18,823 nt of DNA from Lachnospiraceae bacterium (GTDB taxonomy: Bacteria > Bacillota > Clostridia > Lachnospirales > Lachnospiraceae), in assembly GCA_900765975.1 (NCBI GenBank), contig CAAFTS010000143.1, positions 1-18,823 on the forward strand, written 5' to 3'. Position 1 is the first letter of the stretch, and each line of letters opens with the position of its first letter. This document shows, piece after piece, positions 1 to 6,176 of this stretch. The position numbers and the translations under genes are program-made. The notes under the pieces were generated by a model that saw only the letters and a program-made list of their open reading frames with translations, was not told the DNA's origin and ran no database searches.

Positions 1-16
1 CCTTCTAATTAAATAA

Positions 17-89
17 TCCTCCTTAGCTCAGTCGGTAGAGCATTCGGCTGTTAACCGAAGTGTCGTTGGTTCAAGTCCAACAGGGGGAG
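17..89 (+). tRNA. tRNA-Asn (GTT)
   Basis: The cloverleaf can be read directly. The acceptor stem is TCCTCCT with AGGGGGA and a G discriminator, and the D arm begins TAGCTC. The anticodon stem TTCGG/CCGAA carries the loop CTGTTAA with anticodon GTT at 50-52, and the T arm is GTTGGTTCAAGTCCAAC. No CCA is encoded. It stands alone here with a terminator right behind it, so it probably ends a transcript that begins before the window. Confidence 0.95.
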
Positions 90-96
90 TTATCAG

Positions 97-125
97 ACCG
101 TAAACAATTTGTTTATGGTTTTTTT
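97..125 (+). terminator. Intrinsic terminator after tRNA-Asn
   Basis: A 9-bp stem, ACCGTAAAC pairing with GTTTATGGT (one G-T pair) around the loop AATTT, is followed by seven or more T residues. It lies 8 bases after the tRNA 3' end. From here to about 240 I see no gene. Confidence 0.85.
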
Positions 126-244
126 GTAAAAAACACTTTTTCCTTAGTACCAGAGCCAAAAAAATACAAGAAATGAATAGAAACATATAAAAACTATTTA
201 GATGACTATCTGAAATATATATACAAAAAATCATAAAAAAATGA

Positions 245-273
245 TATTAAAAATTTAAGATATATAGTATACT
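245..273 (+). promoter_or_regulatory. Candidate promoter for the riboswitch transcript
   Basis: A good -10 hexamer TATACT lies at 268-273, just before the cobalamin aptamer. The matching -35 at 17-bp spacing is poor (TATTAA at 245-250). The call therefore rests mainly on the -10 box, the AT-rich surroundings and the position. Confidence 0.4.
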
Positions 274-278
274 AAATT

Positions 279-409
279 CGTGTAAATAAAGGAAACCAGT
301 GTGATTCTGGTACAGGCTTACCCCTACTGTAAGCAGGGACGAAGAACAATTACCATTGTCAATTGCGATGAGAAGGTGTTTGGAGGTTGAACTGCAAGTC
401 AGGATACTT
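279..409 (+). promoter_or_regulatory. Cobalamin (B12) riboswitch aptamer
   Basis: The conserved core elements occur in order: a GGAAACCAGTGTGATTCTGG block, then TACAGG, then the P5-type hairpin GCTTAC/GTAAGC with the loop CCCTACT at 315-334. These are followed by GGGACGAA, a variable arm at 345-370, AGAAGGTG, and the 3' B12-box TGCAAGTCAGGATACTT ending near 409. The downstream gene pair (DUF4430 protein and ECF S-component) agrees with cobalamin control. Ligand-bound RNA would normally reduce expression. Ends of the aptamer are approximate; P1 was not resolved. Confidence 0.85.
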
Positions 410-423
410 AAATATTGATAGAG

Positions 424-447
424 TTCTGTTTTGGGTGGGAAACAGAA
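424..447 (+). promoter_or_regulatory. Putative P13 hairpin of the riboswitch expression platform
   Basis: TTCTGTTT (424-431) pairs perfectly with AAACAGAA (440-447) and exposes the loop TGGGTGGG. The GGGT in this loop (433-436) is complementary to ACCC (320-323) at the edge of the P5-type loop. That is the arrangement expected for the L5-L13 kissing interaction of cobalamin riboswitches. The pairing is short, so this is a candidate only. Confidence 0.45.
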
Positions 448-473
448 GAAGACTCATATGTAAGTAGAAAAGG

Positions 474-503
474 GAGGCTCTGTGAGAACAGTGTCTCTTT
501 TTT
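474..503 (+). terminator. Riboswitch-associated intrinsic terminator
   Basis: GAGGCTCTGT (474-483) pairs with ACAGTGTCTC (488-497) with one G-T pair and one T-T mismatch around a GAGA loop. Six further T residues follow the stem. It sits between the aptamer and the first gene, so premature termination is the likely mode of control. No clear anti-terminator was identified. Confidence 0.6.
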
Positions 504-586
504 ATTACAAAGAATATCTCACTCCTATGTAATAAAAAGCCCGGGGGATGCATAAACTACAGTTTCAGAAGAAAAAGGAGAACAGT

Positions 587-997
587 ATGAAAAAGAACAA
601 AAAAACACTTATCGCAGCGATTGCCTTTGTACTCGTGATCATTGTTTTAGGCGGAGTGTATTATTTTACAAAGCCGAAGACAAGCGAAGGACAGAAGGAT
701 GTTACCCTTGTTGTTGTAAACAAAGCAGGAGAAGAGACTACATATAAGGTAAATACTGATGCGGAATACTTGATTGAAGTTATGGAGGATGCAAAAGAAC
801 AGGGGCTTACTTATGACGGCGAAGACGGCGATTATGGAATGATGATTAGCACAGTGAACGGCGAAGAGGCGGTATTTGCCAATGACGGCGCATACTGGGG
901 ATTTTCAGTAAATGGAAACTACTGTGAGTATGGAATATCGGAACAGCCTGTAGCGGATGGTGATGAATTTGAAATCAAATATACAATTGACAAATAA
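587..997 (+). CDS. Membrane-anchored DUF4430-domain protein
   Basis: This is a 136-residue extracytoplasmic protein. A lysine-rich start is followed by one hydrophobic anchor at about residues 7-27. The rest is a DUF4430 domain, the small beta-rich fold related to the C-terminal domain of transcobalamin. The typical AYWGFSVNG motif (102-110) and a GDEFEIKY end (125-132) are present. The start was chosen at 587 because AGGAG lies 6 bases upstream; an ATG at 548 in the same frame has no ribosome site and would add 13 polar residues. It follows a cobalamin riboswitch and overlaps the S-component gene. The likely job is binding or presenting a corrinoid or its precursor to the transporter at the cell surface. 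That role is inferred from family and context and is not shown by catalytic residues. Confidence 0.85.
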   Translation: MKKNKKTLIAAIAFVLVIIVLGGVYYFTKPKTSEGQKDVTLVVVNKAGEETTYKVNTDAEYLIEVMEDAKEQGLTYDGEDGDYGMMISTVNGEEAVFANDGAYWGFSVNGNYCEYGISEQPVADGDEFEIKYTIDK

Positions 998-1502
998 TAA
1001 AAGGAAACATGCAATTGCAGTTAAAGATATTGTAATCTGCGGACTGTTTGTTGCCGTTCTGCTTGTGACGCAGGTGACGCTTGCAGCGCTGCCAAACATA
1101 GAGCTGGTGTCACTGCTTGTTATTGTGTATACACTTATATTTGGTAAAAAAACAATCCCTATCATTTATATTTTTGCCTTATTAGAAGGGTTGCTATATG
1201 GATTTGGAATCTGGTGGGTTATGTATTTATATGTATGGACCATTTTGTATTTTATAGTACGGTTGTTTCGGCAGAATGAAAGCTCATTGTTTTGGGCAGT
1301 TGTTGGTGGCTTTTTTGGATTGATTTATGGAGTTTTGTGTTCGATACCATATTTTATTGCTGGAGGCGTCGGAACAGGATTTGCATGGTGGATTCGAGGA
1401 ATTCCATATGACTTGATACATGGAGTTGGTAATTTCATTGTGATTCTGGTGTTGTTAAAGCCGATATACATATCTTTAAAGAAATTATATCAGAATATGT
1501 AG
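957..1502 (+). CDS. ECF transporter S-component, probable corrinoid-related substrate
   Basis: This small, very hydrophobic protein (up to 181 residues) has about five to six membrane segments, as in substrate-binding S-components of energy-coupling factor transporters. The LLEGLLYGFGIWW stretch and the PNIELVSLLVIVYTLIFGKK segment resemble those proteins. No ATPase or T-component gene is in the window, so it probably uses a shared ECF module encoded elsewhere (group II type). The cobalamin riboswitch and the DUF4430 partner point to cobalamin, a corrinoid precursor or a lower-ligand base. The start is uncertain. ATG 957 and ATG 963 overlap the previous gene by up to 41 bases without a clear ribosome site, while TTG 987 gives the N-terminus most usual for such proteins. 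Translational coupling is likely either way. Confidence 0.8.
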   Translation: MVMNLKSNIQLTNNKRKHAIAVKDIVICGLFVAVLLVTQVTLAALPNIELVSLLVIVYTLIFGKKTIPIIYIFALLEGLLYGFGIWWVMYLYVWTILYFIVRLFRQNESSLFWAVVGGFFGLIYGVLCSIPYFIAGGVGTGFAWWIRGIPYDLIHGVGNFIVILVLLKPIYISLKKLYQNM

Positions 1503-1572
1503 GTAGAATTTATGGAGGATAAATTTTGAAAAGTATTTGAGAAAAATTTCTGAAAAAGTCGTAAAAAAAAGC

Positions 1573-1601
1573 TTGCATTATGATAAATTCTATGTTATTA
1601 T
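1573..1601 (+). promoter_or_regulatory. Promoter of the tRNA operon
   Basis: TTGCAT (1573-1578) and TATTAT (1596-1601) are separated by exactly 17 bases, a near-consensus sigma-A promoter. The expected start of transcription is near 1608, about 36 bases before tRNA-Glu. No convincing terminator separates it from the upstream S-component gene. Confidence 0.75.
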
Positions 1602-1635
1602 TTAATTCGTTGTTAGGGCTAGCAACGAATTAAAT
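1600..1635. repeat. 16-bp palindrome at the tRNA operon start site
   Basis: Bases 1600-1615 pair with 1620-1635 (one G-T pair) around the loop GGGC; the arms read ATTTAATTCGTTG and CAACGAATTAAAT. It begins inside the -10 box and spans the predicted start site. It could therefore be an operator on DNA, or partly a 5' hairpin on the RNA. There is no T-run behind it, so it is not a terminator. Confidence 0.75.
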
Positions 1636-1643
1636 GATAATTT

Positions 1644-1715
1644 GGCTCCATGGTCAAGCGGTTAAGACATCGCCCTTTCACGGCGGTAACACGGGTTCGA
1701 TTCCCGTTGGAGTCA
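1644..1715 (+). tRNA. tRNA-Glu (TTC)
   Basis: The acceptor stem is GGCTCCA with TGGAGTC and an A discriminator. The anticodon stem TCGCC/GGCGG carries the loop CTTTCAC with anticodon TTC, and the T arm is ACGGGTTCGATTCCCGT. First intact gene of the tRNA operon. Confidence 0.95.
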
Positions 1716-1719
1716 TTTT

Positions 1720-1800
1720 GCCGATGTGGTTCAATTCTTTAAGATTGACCGCGTCAATCGCAGGCAGGGCAGACTGGTTACGAATCAGCTGCATATTACA
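1720..1800 (+). pseudogene. Degenerate tRNA-like element (Thr-like 5' half, ACG loop)
   Basis: GCCGATGTGGTTCAATT (1720-1736) matches the first 17 bases of the intact tRNA-Thr at 1807 with one change. A 26-base insertion follows (1737-1762), containing the perfect hairpin GATTGAC-CGC-GTCAATC at 1743-1759. After it, GGCAGGGCAG resumes the tRNA-Thr D-loop and D-stem (GTTC still pairs with GGGC). The next segment, with a one-base bulge in the anticodon stem, has the loop TTACGAA, i.e. an ACG (Arg) anticodon. No T arm or 3' acceptor strand follows; the sequence runs straight into the leader of tRNA-Thr. It cannot form a normal tRNA by itself. Confidence 0.6.
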
Positions 1801-1806
1801 CATTTT

Positions 1807-1879
1807 GCCGATGTGGCTCAATTGGCAGAGCAGCTGATTTGTAATCAGCAGGTTATCGGTTCGAGTCCGATCATCGGCT
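1807..1879 (+). tRNA. tRNA-Thr (TGT)
   Basis: The acceptor stem is GCCGATG with CATCGGC and a T discriminator. The anticodon stem GCTGA/TCAGC holds the loop TTTGTAA with anticodon TGT. The T arm is ATCGGTTCGAGTCCGAT. Its first 17 bases and the six bases before it are repeated almost exactly 87 bases upstream in the degenerate element. Confidence 0.95.
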
Positions 1880-1907
1880 TTGTTCCTAAAAGGGACAGAC
1901 ATTATAT

Positions 1908-1981
1908 GGACCTTTAGCTCAGTTGGTTAGAGCAATCGGCTCATAACCGATCGGTCCTGGGTTCGAGTCCCCGAAGGTCCA
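1908..1981 (+). tRNA. tRNA with CAT anticodon, probably tRNA-Ile2 (lysidine type)
   Basis: The acceptor stem is GGACCTT/AAGGTCC with an A discriminator, and the anticodon loop is CTCATAA. The C4-G69 and C5-G68 pairs and the CTCATAA loop match bacterial tRNA-Ile2, whose C34 is changed to lysidine by TilS. Elongator tRNA-Met of Firmicutes usually has a TTCATAC-type loop and a GGCG-type acceptor. The initiator is excluded because position 1-72 is a G-C pair and the anticodon stem lacks the three G-C pairs. Elongator Met remains the alternative. Confidence 0.9.
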
Positions 1982-2042
1982 TTTTATTAAAATTTTTTCG
2001 AGCATAATCTTATTTGGAATCAGATAGGAAGTGCAGTTATTT

Positions 2043-2116
2043 GGCCCAGTGGCTCAGTTGGTTAGAGCGCCGCCCTGTCACGGCGGAGGTCGAGAGTTCG
2101 AGTCTCTTCTGGGTCG
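2043..2116 (+). tRNA. tRNA-Asp (GTC)
   Basis: The acceptor stem is GGCCCAG with CTGGGTC and a G discriminator, the normal identity base for aspartate. The anticodon stem GCCGCC/GGCGG carries the loop CTGTCAC with anticodon GTC. The T arm is GAGAGTTCGAGTCTCTT. Confidence 0.95.
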
Positions 2117-2152
2117 TTGTATTTTCACTTTGTGGAAATGCATTTTAATTAT

Positions 2153-2225
2153 GGGGTCTTAGCTCAGCTGGGAGAGCATCTGCCTTACAAGCAGAGGGTC
2201 ACAGGTTCGAGCCCTGTAGGCCCCA
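2153..2225 (+). tRNA. tRNA-Val (TAC)
   Basis: The acceptor stem is GGGGTCT with AGGCCCC (two G-T pairs) and an A discriminator. The anticodon stem TCTGC/GCAGA has the loop CTTACAA with anticodon TAC. The T arm is ACAGGTTCGAGCCCTGT. Confidence 0.95.
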
Positions 2226-2239
2226 TAACAATTTCATAT

Positions 2240-2323
2240 GCCGCAGTGGCGGAATAGGCAGACGCAAAGGACTTAAAATCCTTCGGGAGCAATCCCGTAC
2301 CGGTTCAAGTCCGGTCTGCGGCA
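2240..2323 (+). tRNA. tRNA-Leu (TAA)
   Basis: A class II tRNA of 84 bases. The acceptor stem is GCCGCAG with CTGCGGC and an A discriminator, and the anticodon loop ACTTAAAAT contains TAA. The long variable arm is CGGGAGCAATCCCG and the T arm is ACCGGTTCAAGTCCGGT. It is the last gene of the operon. Confidence 0.95.
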
Positions 2324-2328
2324 GGCAT

Positions 2329-2367
2329 AAAAATGACTTAAATCTTTGATTTAAGTCATTTTTCTTT
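2329..2367 (+). terminator. Terminator of the tRNA operon
   Basis: AAATGACTTAAATC (2331-2344) pairs perfectly with GATTTAAGTCATTT (2348-2361) around a TTT loop. It extends by A-T pairs at the base and is followed by a T-rich tail. It begins 6 bases after tRNA-Leu. Confidence 0.9.
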
Positions 2368-2414
2368 TCCTATCATTTTTTGTATTTAATTATATTATGT
2401 TTATACTTCCCTCC

Positions 2415-2430
2415 TACAAATGTATTTGTA
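2415..2430. promoter_or_regulatory. Perfect 16-bp palindrome upstream of selB
   Basis: TACAAATGTATTTGTA has perfect 7-base arms around GT. Its first ten bases fit TACANNTGTA, the box used by CopY/BlaI-type repressors. A second palindrome, AAAATGCATTTT, lies at 2472-2483. No promoter of good quality was found between here and selB, so whether it is an operator is unknown. Confidence 0.4.
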
Positions 2431-2580
2431 AAAAACAGAGCGTACTCTGGACATTGAGAGGTAAATATTGTAAAATGCATTTTAATAGAGTTTGCAATTG
2501 ATACAAAAGAATAGAATTGCGAAGAAAGGAAGTAGCTGATAGTTACCGGTGACCCGGCATTTGTTGACGTGGGAGGAAAT

Positions 2581-4464
2581 ATGAAGAATTGTATAATCGG
2601 AACAGCTGGACATATTGACCATGGAAAAACGGAATTGATTCGAGCATTGACCGGGAGAGAAACAGATACATTAAAAGAAGAGAAAGTAAGAGGAATTTCC
2701 ATTGATTTGGGATTTACTTATTGTGATCTGCCGAATGGGATACGTGCAGGAATTGTGGATGTGCCGGGACATGAGAAATTTCTTCCCAATATGTTGGCAG
2801 GTGTGTGCGGTATGGATCTTGTACTGCTTGTGATTGCATTGGATGAAGGCATTAAGCCCCAGACCTTGGAGCATATGGAAATCCTTTCACAGTTACAGGT
2901 GAAACAAGGGATTGTGGTATTGACAAAGCTGGATTGTGTGGAGCAGGAATGGGCAGAGCTGATGGAAGATGAAATCGCGGAAGGCTTGCAGGGAACAGTG
3001 TGCGCTCTATGGCCGATAGTCCGGGTATCTTCGAAAACCGGAGAGGGAATAGAAAGGCTGAAACAGCTGCTTGCAGAAGAAAGCGGTTCTTGTGAGAAGG
3101 AGCGAAATCGGATGGCAGCGTTTCGGATGCCGATTGACCGGGTATTTTCACTGGAAGGACGGGGAACTGTAATTGCAGGAACTGTTTTGGAAGGAAAGAT
3201 TTGCCCAGAAGAAAGGGTGGAAATTTATCCAACAGGAAAATGTGTCCGCATTCGCGGCATTCAATCTCATGGAGATGAAATTGCTTGTGCATGCGCCGGG
3301 CAGCGTGCGGCACTGCTCGTGGCGGGAATAAAAAAAGAAGAAGTACAGAGAGGACATGTGGCGGCAGCAGAGGGAACCTTAAAGTTATCAGAACGTCTGG
3401 ATGTGAAGATTCGGATGGCGAAAAACACGAAACGAAAGATAAAAAACAGGATGAGGCTGCATTTGCATATCGGAACCTGTCAGGGCGTCTGCAGAGCTGT
3501 ATTGTTTGGATGTGAGGAATTGAAGGCTGGTGAAGAGGGCTATGCGCAGTTGCTTTTAGAAGAACCGTTGGCAGTGAAAAAACGAGACCGTTTTATTTTG
3601 CGTTTTTATTCTCCGCTGGAAACAATCGGCGGGGGAATTGTATTGGATGAGTGCGCGCAGAAACAGAAACGTTCCGATGCTGGAGTGCCGGTACGATTGG
3701 CACAGATGGAAGAAGGAAAGAATGAGCAATTGCTTTTGGGCGCAATAAAAGCTGCCGGAGACAGACTGTTGTGTATGGAAGAACTGACAGCTTGCGTAGG
3801 TCTAGATGTGGAAATGACTGTGGAGATGATATCTAACGGAGAAATAAACGGAGTGCATATTTTAGAAGGGAAAAGAACAAAATATGTGACTTCGGAATCA
3901 CAGTTGAGTTGCTGGGAACGACTGAGTATGGAATGGCTGGAAGAATATCGAAAGGCACATCCCTATCAGAGTGAGATCCCGAAAGCCGCTTTGAAGAAAG
4001 CGGTTTTTCCGAAATGGGATAAAGAGCGTTTTGAAGTAGTCTTTCATTTCTTTTCCAGTCCGATTTTCCCAGTACAGAAAGATGAACGTTTTTGGGAGAT
4101 TCGGGAATATCTTTTGCAGCATTTAAATAAGGCACGTTTTCAATTTCTTAAAATTGGAGAACTATGTCCGAAGAAATTGTCGGAAGAACAGTATCGGGAA
4201 TTGATCGGTACTTTGGTGAACGAGGGAGAACTGGTACATATTTCTGAAGATTACTATACAACATCAGAACTGATTCGAGAGGCAATTGAGCAGACAGAAA
4301 TATATTTTCAAGAACACGAAGTGCTGACGTATACGGTTCTGAAAAATCTGTTAGGAACAACGAGACGTTCTGTCAAAGCGCTGGTTTCTTATTTTGATAT
4401 GGTGAAGATTACAAAGCCGGCAGGAGGGGAAACGGAACGTGTGAAAGGTGCGTTCTTTTATTGA
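2581..4464 (+). CDS. selB: Selenocysteine-specific elongation factor SelB
   Basis: SelB is a GTPase that carries Sec-tRNA(Sec) to the ribosome at UGA codons followed by a SECIS hairpin. The 627-residue length is normal. At the N-terminus are the P-loop GTAGHIDHGKT (7-17), the switch I segment RGISIDLGF (37-45), DVPGHE (60-65) and TKLD (115-118, the usual SelB form of the G4 motif). Beta-barrel domains follow, then winged-helix domains that bind SECIS RNA, ending in a basic segment. The start at 2581 was chosen because GGAGG precedes it by 4 bases and because the family normally begins MKN-I-GTAGHIDHGKT. GTG 2569 in frame is the alternative. No selA, selD, tRNA-Sec or obvious selenoprotein gene is in the window, so the rest of the system must lie elsewhere. 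Confidence 0.95.
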   Translation: MKNCIIGTAGHIDHGKTELIRALTGRETDTLKEEKVRGISIDLGFTYCDLPNGIRAGIVDVPGHEKFLPNMLAGVCGMDLVLLVIALDEGIKPQTLEHMEILSQLQVKQGIVVLTKLDCVEQEWAELMEDEIAEGLQGTVCALWPIVRVSSKTGEGIERLKQLLAEESGSCEKERNRMAAFRMPIDRVFSLEGRGTVIAGTVLEGKICPEERVEIYPTGKCVRIRGIQSHGDEIACACAGQRAALLVAGIKKEEVQRGHVAAAEGTLKLSERLDVKIRMAKNTKRKIKNRMRLHLHIGTCQGVCRAVLFGCEELKAGEEGYAQLLLEEPLAVKKRDRFILRFYSPLETIGGGIVLDECAQKQKRSDAGVPVRLAQMEEGKNEQLLLGAIKAAGDRLLCMEELTACVGLDVEMTVEMISNGEINGVHILEGKRTKYVTSESQLSCWERLSMEWLEEYRKAHPYQSEIPKAALKKAVFPKWDKERFEVVFHFFSSPIFPVQKDERFWEIREYLLQHLNKARFQFLKIGELCPKKLSEEQYRELIGTLVNEGELVHISEDYYTTSELIREAIEQTEIYFQEHEVLTYTVLKNLLGTTRRSVKALVSYFDMVKITKPAGGETERVKGAFFY

Positions 4465-4489
4465 ATTTTTGGAGGATACAAGGTATAAT
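4461..4489 (+). promoter_or_regulatory. Promoter of pgi
   Basis: TTGAAT (4461-4466) and the perfect -10 TATAAT (4484-4489) are spaced by 17 bases. The -35 box contains the selB stop codon TGA (4462-4464). So pgi has its own promoter despite following selB closely. Confidence 0.75.
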
Positions 4490-4534
4490 CAGCTTAATGA
4501 TACATTAAATTTTATAATAAGGAGAGGGTCAGCA

Positions 4535-6115
4535 ATGATTGAATGGAAAAATTTTGATAGTCTTGATGCATATGAAGGAATTGCCAATGTAGAACGTGTG
4601 AATCTTGCAGAAGTGATGAGAGGGGAAAATGGCGCAGAACGTGTGAAAGCCTATACCGTTCCGATGGCGGCAGGACTTGCTTACAATTACGCAGCTAAGC
4701 AGGTAGATGAGAATGTTCTTGCAGCATTGGAAAAACTGGCAGAGGAGGCACAGTTAACCGAGAAATATAAAGCGCTGTACAATGGGGAGATGATCAATAC
4801 AGGAGAGAAACGTCTTGTTCTTCATCAGCTTACACGCGGACAACTTGGAGAGCCTGTTATCGCAGATGGTGTGGACAAACGTGCGTTTTATGTAGAGCAG
4901 CAGAACAAGATTGCGGAATTTGCGAACAAAGTACATAATGGTGAGATTACGAATGCAGCTGGAGAGAAATTTACAACAGTTGTTCAGATTGGTATCGGCG
5001 GAAGTGATCTGGGACCTCGCGCAATGTATCTTGCATTGGAGAACTGGGCAAAGAAAAATGACACGTTTAAGATGGAGGCAAAATTCATCAGTAACGTAGA
5101 CCCAGATGATGCGGCAGCAGTATTAAATTCCATTGATGTTGCACATTCTATTTTTGTACTGGTATCGAAGTCCGGTACAACATTGGAGACATTGACGAAT
5201 GAGTCATTTGTAAAAGATGCATTGAAAAACGCAGGTCTGGATGCATCTAAGCACATGATTGCGGTTACAAGTGAGACATCCCCATTGGCAAAGAGCGATG
5301 ACTATCTGGCAGCATTCTTTATGGATGACTATATCGGAGGTCGTTTCTCCTCCACATCGGCAGTAGGCGGAGCTGTACTTTCCTTAGCATTTGGACCGGA
5401 AGTATTTGCACAGTTTTTGGAGGGAGCAGCAGAAGAAGACAAATTGTCCATGAACGAAGATCTGCTCCAGAATCCGGAGATGTTAGATGCGCTGATCGGC
5501 GTGTATGAGAGAAATGTACTCGGTTATCCGGCAACAGCCGTATTGCCGTATTCACAGGCATTGAGCAGATTCCCGGCACATTTGCAGCAGGCGGACATGG
5601 AGTCCAACGGTAAATCTGTCAACCGTTTCGGGGAGCCAGTCAATTATGTGACAGGTCCGGTTCTTTTTGGTGAGCCGGGAACTAATGGGCAACATTCCTT
5701 CTATCAGTTATTACATCAGGGAACAGATATTGTGCCGATTCAGTTTGTTGGATTTAAGAATAGCCAGATTGGCACAGATGTTGTCATTGAAGACAGCACA
5801 AGCCAGCAGAAACTCTGTGCAAATGTAGTGGCTCAGATTGTTGCATTTGCTTGCGGTAAGGATGATGAGAACTTGAACAAGAAGTTTGACGGCAGACGCC
5901 CGTCCAGTATCATCATCGGAGAGCAGTTAGATCCGAAAGCGCTTGGTGCACTTCTGGCACATTTTGAAAATAAGATTATGTTCCAGGGCTTTGTATGGAA
6001 TGTAAACAGTTTCGACCAGGAAGGGGTACAGCTTGGTAAAGTGCTTGCAAAACGTGTTCTTGCGCATGAGACTGACGGTGCACTGAAAGAATACAGTGAT
6101 TTGTTGAATATTTAA
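4535..6115 (+). CDS. pgi: Glucose-6-phosphate isomerase
   Basis: Interconverts glucose 6-phosphate and fructose 6-phosphate in the cytoplasm, at the start of glycolysis and gluconeogenesis. The 526 residues show the family motifs IGIGGSDLGPR (152-162), SKSGTTLET (211-219) and the signature GEPGTNGQHSFYQ (379-391). E356, H387 and K502 match the catalytic acid/base residues. The length is between the short Bacillus type (about 450) and the long enterobacterial type (about 550). The start at 4535 follows AAGGAGAGG; an in-frame GTG at 4448 would lie upstream of the promoter's start site and inside selB, so it was rejected. A terminator follows. Confidence 0.97.
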   Translation: MIEWKNFDSLDAYEGIANVERVNLAEVMRGENGAERVKAYTVPMAAGLAYNYAAKQVDENVLAALEKLAEEAQLTEKYKALYNGEMINTGEKRLVLHQLTRGQLGEPVIADGVDKRAFYVEQQNKIAEFANKVHNGEITNAAGEKFTTVVQIGIGGSDLGPRAMYLALENWAKKNDTFKMEAKFISNVDPDDAAAVLNSIDVAHSIFVLVSKSGTTLETLTNESFVKDALKNAGLDASKHMIAVTSETSPLAKSDDYLAAFFMDDYIGGRFSSTSAVGGAVLSLAFGPEVFAQFLEGAAEEDKLSMNEDLLQNPEMLDALIGVYERNVLGYPATAVLPYSQALSRFPAHLQQADMESNGKSVNRFGEPVNYVTGPVLFGEPGTNGQHSFYQLLHQGTDIVPIQFVGFKNSQIGTDVVIEDSTSQQKLCANVVAQIVAFACGKDDENLNKKFDGRRPSSIIIGEQLDPKALGALLAHFENKIMFQGFVWNVNSFDQEGVQLGKVLAKRVLAHETDGALKEYSDLLNI

Positions 6116-6132
6116 GCGTAGATAATAAAGAG

Positions 6133-6175
6133 CCGGCAGCAGGATGAAAGAAATCCTGTTGCCGGTACATTTTTT
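6133..6175. terminator. Terminator between convergent pgi and RluA-type gene
   Basis: CCGGCAGCAGGAT (6133-6145) pairs with ATCCTGTTGCCGG (6153-6165), 13 pairs with one G-T, around a 7-base loop. It is followed by TACATTTTTTATT. The T-run favours the plus (pgi) direction. It also lies just after the stop of the minus-strand gene and may serve both. Confidence 0.85.
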
Positions 6176-6176
6176 A

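Noticed and set aside
1009..1035. An eight-codon frame after a good ribosome site near the S-component start
   Set aside because: It is too short to call and may only help re-initiation; noted under the overlap finding.
1503..1572. Terminator after the S-component gene
   Set aside because: Only a weak AGAAA/TTTCT stem and A-rich sequence are present, so read-through into the tRNA operon cannot be excluded.
1881..1897. TGTTCCT-AAA-AGGGACA hairpin between tRNA-Thr and the CAT tRNA
   Set aside because: Short stem without a T-run in a spacer; could be a processing signal, but nothing supports it further.
2536..2580. In-frame open stretch before the selB ATG that reads like protein
   Set aside because: No usual start codon except GTG 2569, and the ribosome site fits ATG 2581; no recognisable homology to selA or selD.
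4448..4534. Upstream GTG start for pgi
   Set aside because: It overlaps selB, lies before the predicted transcription start, and the ATG at 4535 has a proper ribosome site and the normal family N-terminus.
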